57,270 bases of DNA from Sphingobium yanoikuyae (lineage in GTDB: Bacteria; Pseudomonadota; Alphaproteobacteria; Sphingomonadales; Sphingomonadaceae), in the NCBI RefSeq assembly GCF_013001025.1, contig NZ_CP053024.1, positions 1 to 57,270 on the forward strand, written 5' to 3'. Below are positions 56,504 through 57,270 of this stretch, one piece after another. Made by a program: the position numbers and the translations under genes. A model generated the notes under the pieces. That model was not told where the DNA came from. It worked only from the letters and a program-made list of their open reading frames with translations, and made no database searches. How positions within the stretch are numbered: the stretch's first letter is position 1; every line of letters begins with the position of its first letter.

Positions 56504-57270
56504 TCAGGGTCTGGTTTTGGCCTTGCGGGCCCGACTGTGCGCGAGGCGATAGCTTTCGCCGTTCATCTCGAGGATGCTGACGTGATGGGTCAGGCGATCG
56601 AGGAGCGCGCCTGTGAGACGCTCGGATCCGAAGGTTTCGGTCCATTCGTCGAAGGGCAGGTTGCTGGTGATGAAGGTGGAGCCGCGTTCGTAACGCTGGG
56701 AGATCAGCTCGAACAACAGTTCGGCGCCGGTCTTGGAGAGCGGCACAAAGCCCAGTTCGTCGATGATGAGCAGCTTGTATCCGGCCATCTGCTTCTGGAA
56801 GCGCAGAAGACGGCGCTCGTCGCGGGCCTCCATCATTTCGCTGACCAGCGCTGCCGCGGTGGTGAAGCCCACCGACAGTCCTTTCTGGCATGCTGCCAGT
56901 CCGAGCCCCAAAGCTACGTGCGTCTTTCCGGTGCCTGATGGCCCCAGAGCGATGGCGTTCTCACGCCGCTCGATCCACTCACACCGCGCCATCGCGAGCA
57001 CCTGCATCTTGTTGAGCCGGGGGATGGCTTCGAAGTCGAAGCTGTCGAGGCTTTTGACGGCGGGGAAGCGCGCGGCCTTGATGCGCCGCTCGACCATGCG
57101 ACGCTCCCTGTCGATCATTTCCATCTCGACGAGGCGGGCGAGGAAGCGGATATGATCGACGCCTTCGGCGGCGCATTGCCGCGCGAGCTTGTGATGCTCA
57201 CGCAGGCACGTAGGCAGCTTGAGCGCCTTGAGATGGTGAGCGAGAAGGATCTCCGGGGCCTGATCGCTCA
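56504..57270 (-). CDS. istB: IS21 helper ATPase IstB (start crosses the window edge)
   Basis: IstB is the AAA+ ATPase that helps IstA choose and bend its target. Residues run from the edge: SDQAPEILLAHHLKALKLPT, then MEMIDRERRMVERRIKAARF, Walker A in ALGPSGTGKTHVALGLGLAA, Walker B in YKLLIIDELGFVPLSKTGAE, sensor region STFITSNLPFDEWTETFGSE and ALLDRLTHHVSILEMNGESY. The ATG needs base 1 of the window as its A, giving exactly 256 codons with stop, a normal IstB length. It overlaps the istA stop as ATGA. The frame is intact. Confidence 0.92.
   Translation of the reverse strand, partial: SDQAPEILLAHHLKALKLPTCLREHHKLARQCAAEGVDHIRFLARLVEMEMIDRERRMVERRIKAARFPAVKSLDSFDFEAIPRLNKMQVLAMARCEWIERRENAIALGPSGTGKTHVALGLGLAACQKGLSVGFTTAAALVSEMMEARDERRLLRFQKQMAGYKLLIIDELGFVPLSKTGAELLFELISQRYERGSTFITSNLPFDEWTETFGSERLTGALLDRLTHHVSILEMNGESYRLAHSRARKAKTRP

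Larger units (their letters stand above)
56381..57270 (-). mobile_element. IS21-family element, istB half (continues across the window edge)
   Basis: The other end of the IS21-family element begun at 1-1611. The outer terminal repeat TGTCAACGGCGGAGCAA starts at 56381. Between it and istB lies GGCATGTAACACGATGG-type noncoding DNA with a strong palindrome, CCGGGGGGAGTGGC...GCCACTCCCCCCGG (about 56443-56492), probably a hairpin or terminator after istB. Joined to the left edge the element is about 2.5 kb. Confidence 0.85.

Overview
The window looks like a complete circular plasmid of 57,270 bp from an alphaproteobacterium, most likely a sphingomonad (Sphingobium, Sphingomonas or Novosphingobium). 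Evidence for a plasmid is an iteron-type Rep_3 initiator, a ParA partition operon and a Ti-like transfer module (TraA relaxase, TraC, TraD, TraG). Evidence for circularity is that the two ends join inside one IS21-family element: istA runs off the left edge, istB runs off the right edge, and joining them gives an ATGA overlap between the istA stop and the istB start, with both frames intact at the junction. The host guess rests on protein style (DUF6118, Ti-type TraA, the exopolysaccharide genes) and high GC, not on a database search.

Layout: (1) 1-8.4 kb is a toxin-antitoxin and insertion-sequence zone: IS21 (istA has one nonsense codon), a ParDE operon followed by a frameshifted histidine phosphatase, two HTH proteins, an IS1111-group IS110 element (copy 1), an IS5-family element and a second, different IS110-family transposase. 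(2) 8.4-11.3 kb is the replication and partition core, with nine 'accccaaaactcac'-type iterons around repA. (3) 11.3-18.8 kb is the transfer module: traG and a linked ATPase are frameshifted; traC, traD and the traA relaxase are intact; an RHH/PIN toxin-antitoxin pair and a DUF6118 gene follow. (4) 18.8-24.5 kb is a Tn3-family transposon (tnpA, tnpR, GNAT passenger) inside the DUF6118 gene with a 5-bp TATAT duplication. Its left terminal repeat is split by IS1111-group copy 2. (5) 24.5-30.9 kb is a mosaic of small toxin-antitoxin modules, gene fragments, an unrecognised 457-residue protein and a serine recombinase. (6) 30.9-56.2 kb is an intact exopolysaccharide locus.

The exopolysaccharide locus is a Wzx/Wzy-type system read mostly leftward. 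It has a FlaA1/WbpM-like dehydratase, a DegT aminotransferase, a PglD-like acetyltransferase and a PglC-like phosphoglycosyl transferase, which together suggest a diacetylbacillosamine-like sugar on undecaprenyl phosphate. It also has a TviB/WbpO-like dehydrogenase and a 4-epimerase for an acidic sugar, three GT4 glycosyltransferases, a flippase, two candidate polymerases or ligases (one strikingly AT-rich), and Wza/Wzc-like export proteins. glmM and glmS, normally chromosomal housekeeping genes, bracket the locus and could feed UDP-GlcNAc into it.

The most interesting points are: the circular closure; the IS1111-group element that hits the same 8-bp site (TACGCT/AA) twice, once in a Tn3 terminal repeat, with matching short words in its candidate guide RNA region; a toxin-antitoxin plus histidine-phosphatase gene order found twice; plasmid-borne glmM/glmS; and a concentration of frameshifts in the backbone while the polysaccharide genes are intact.
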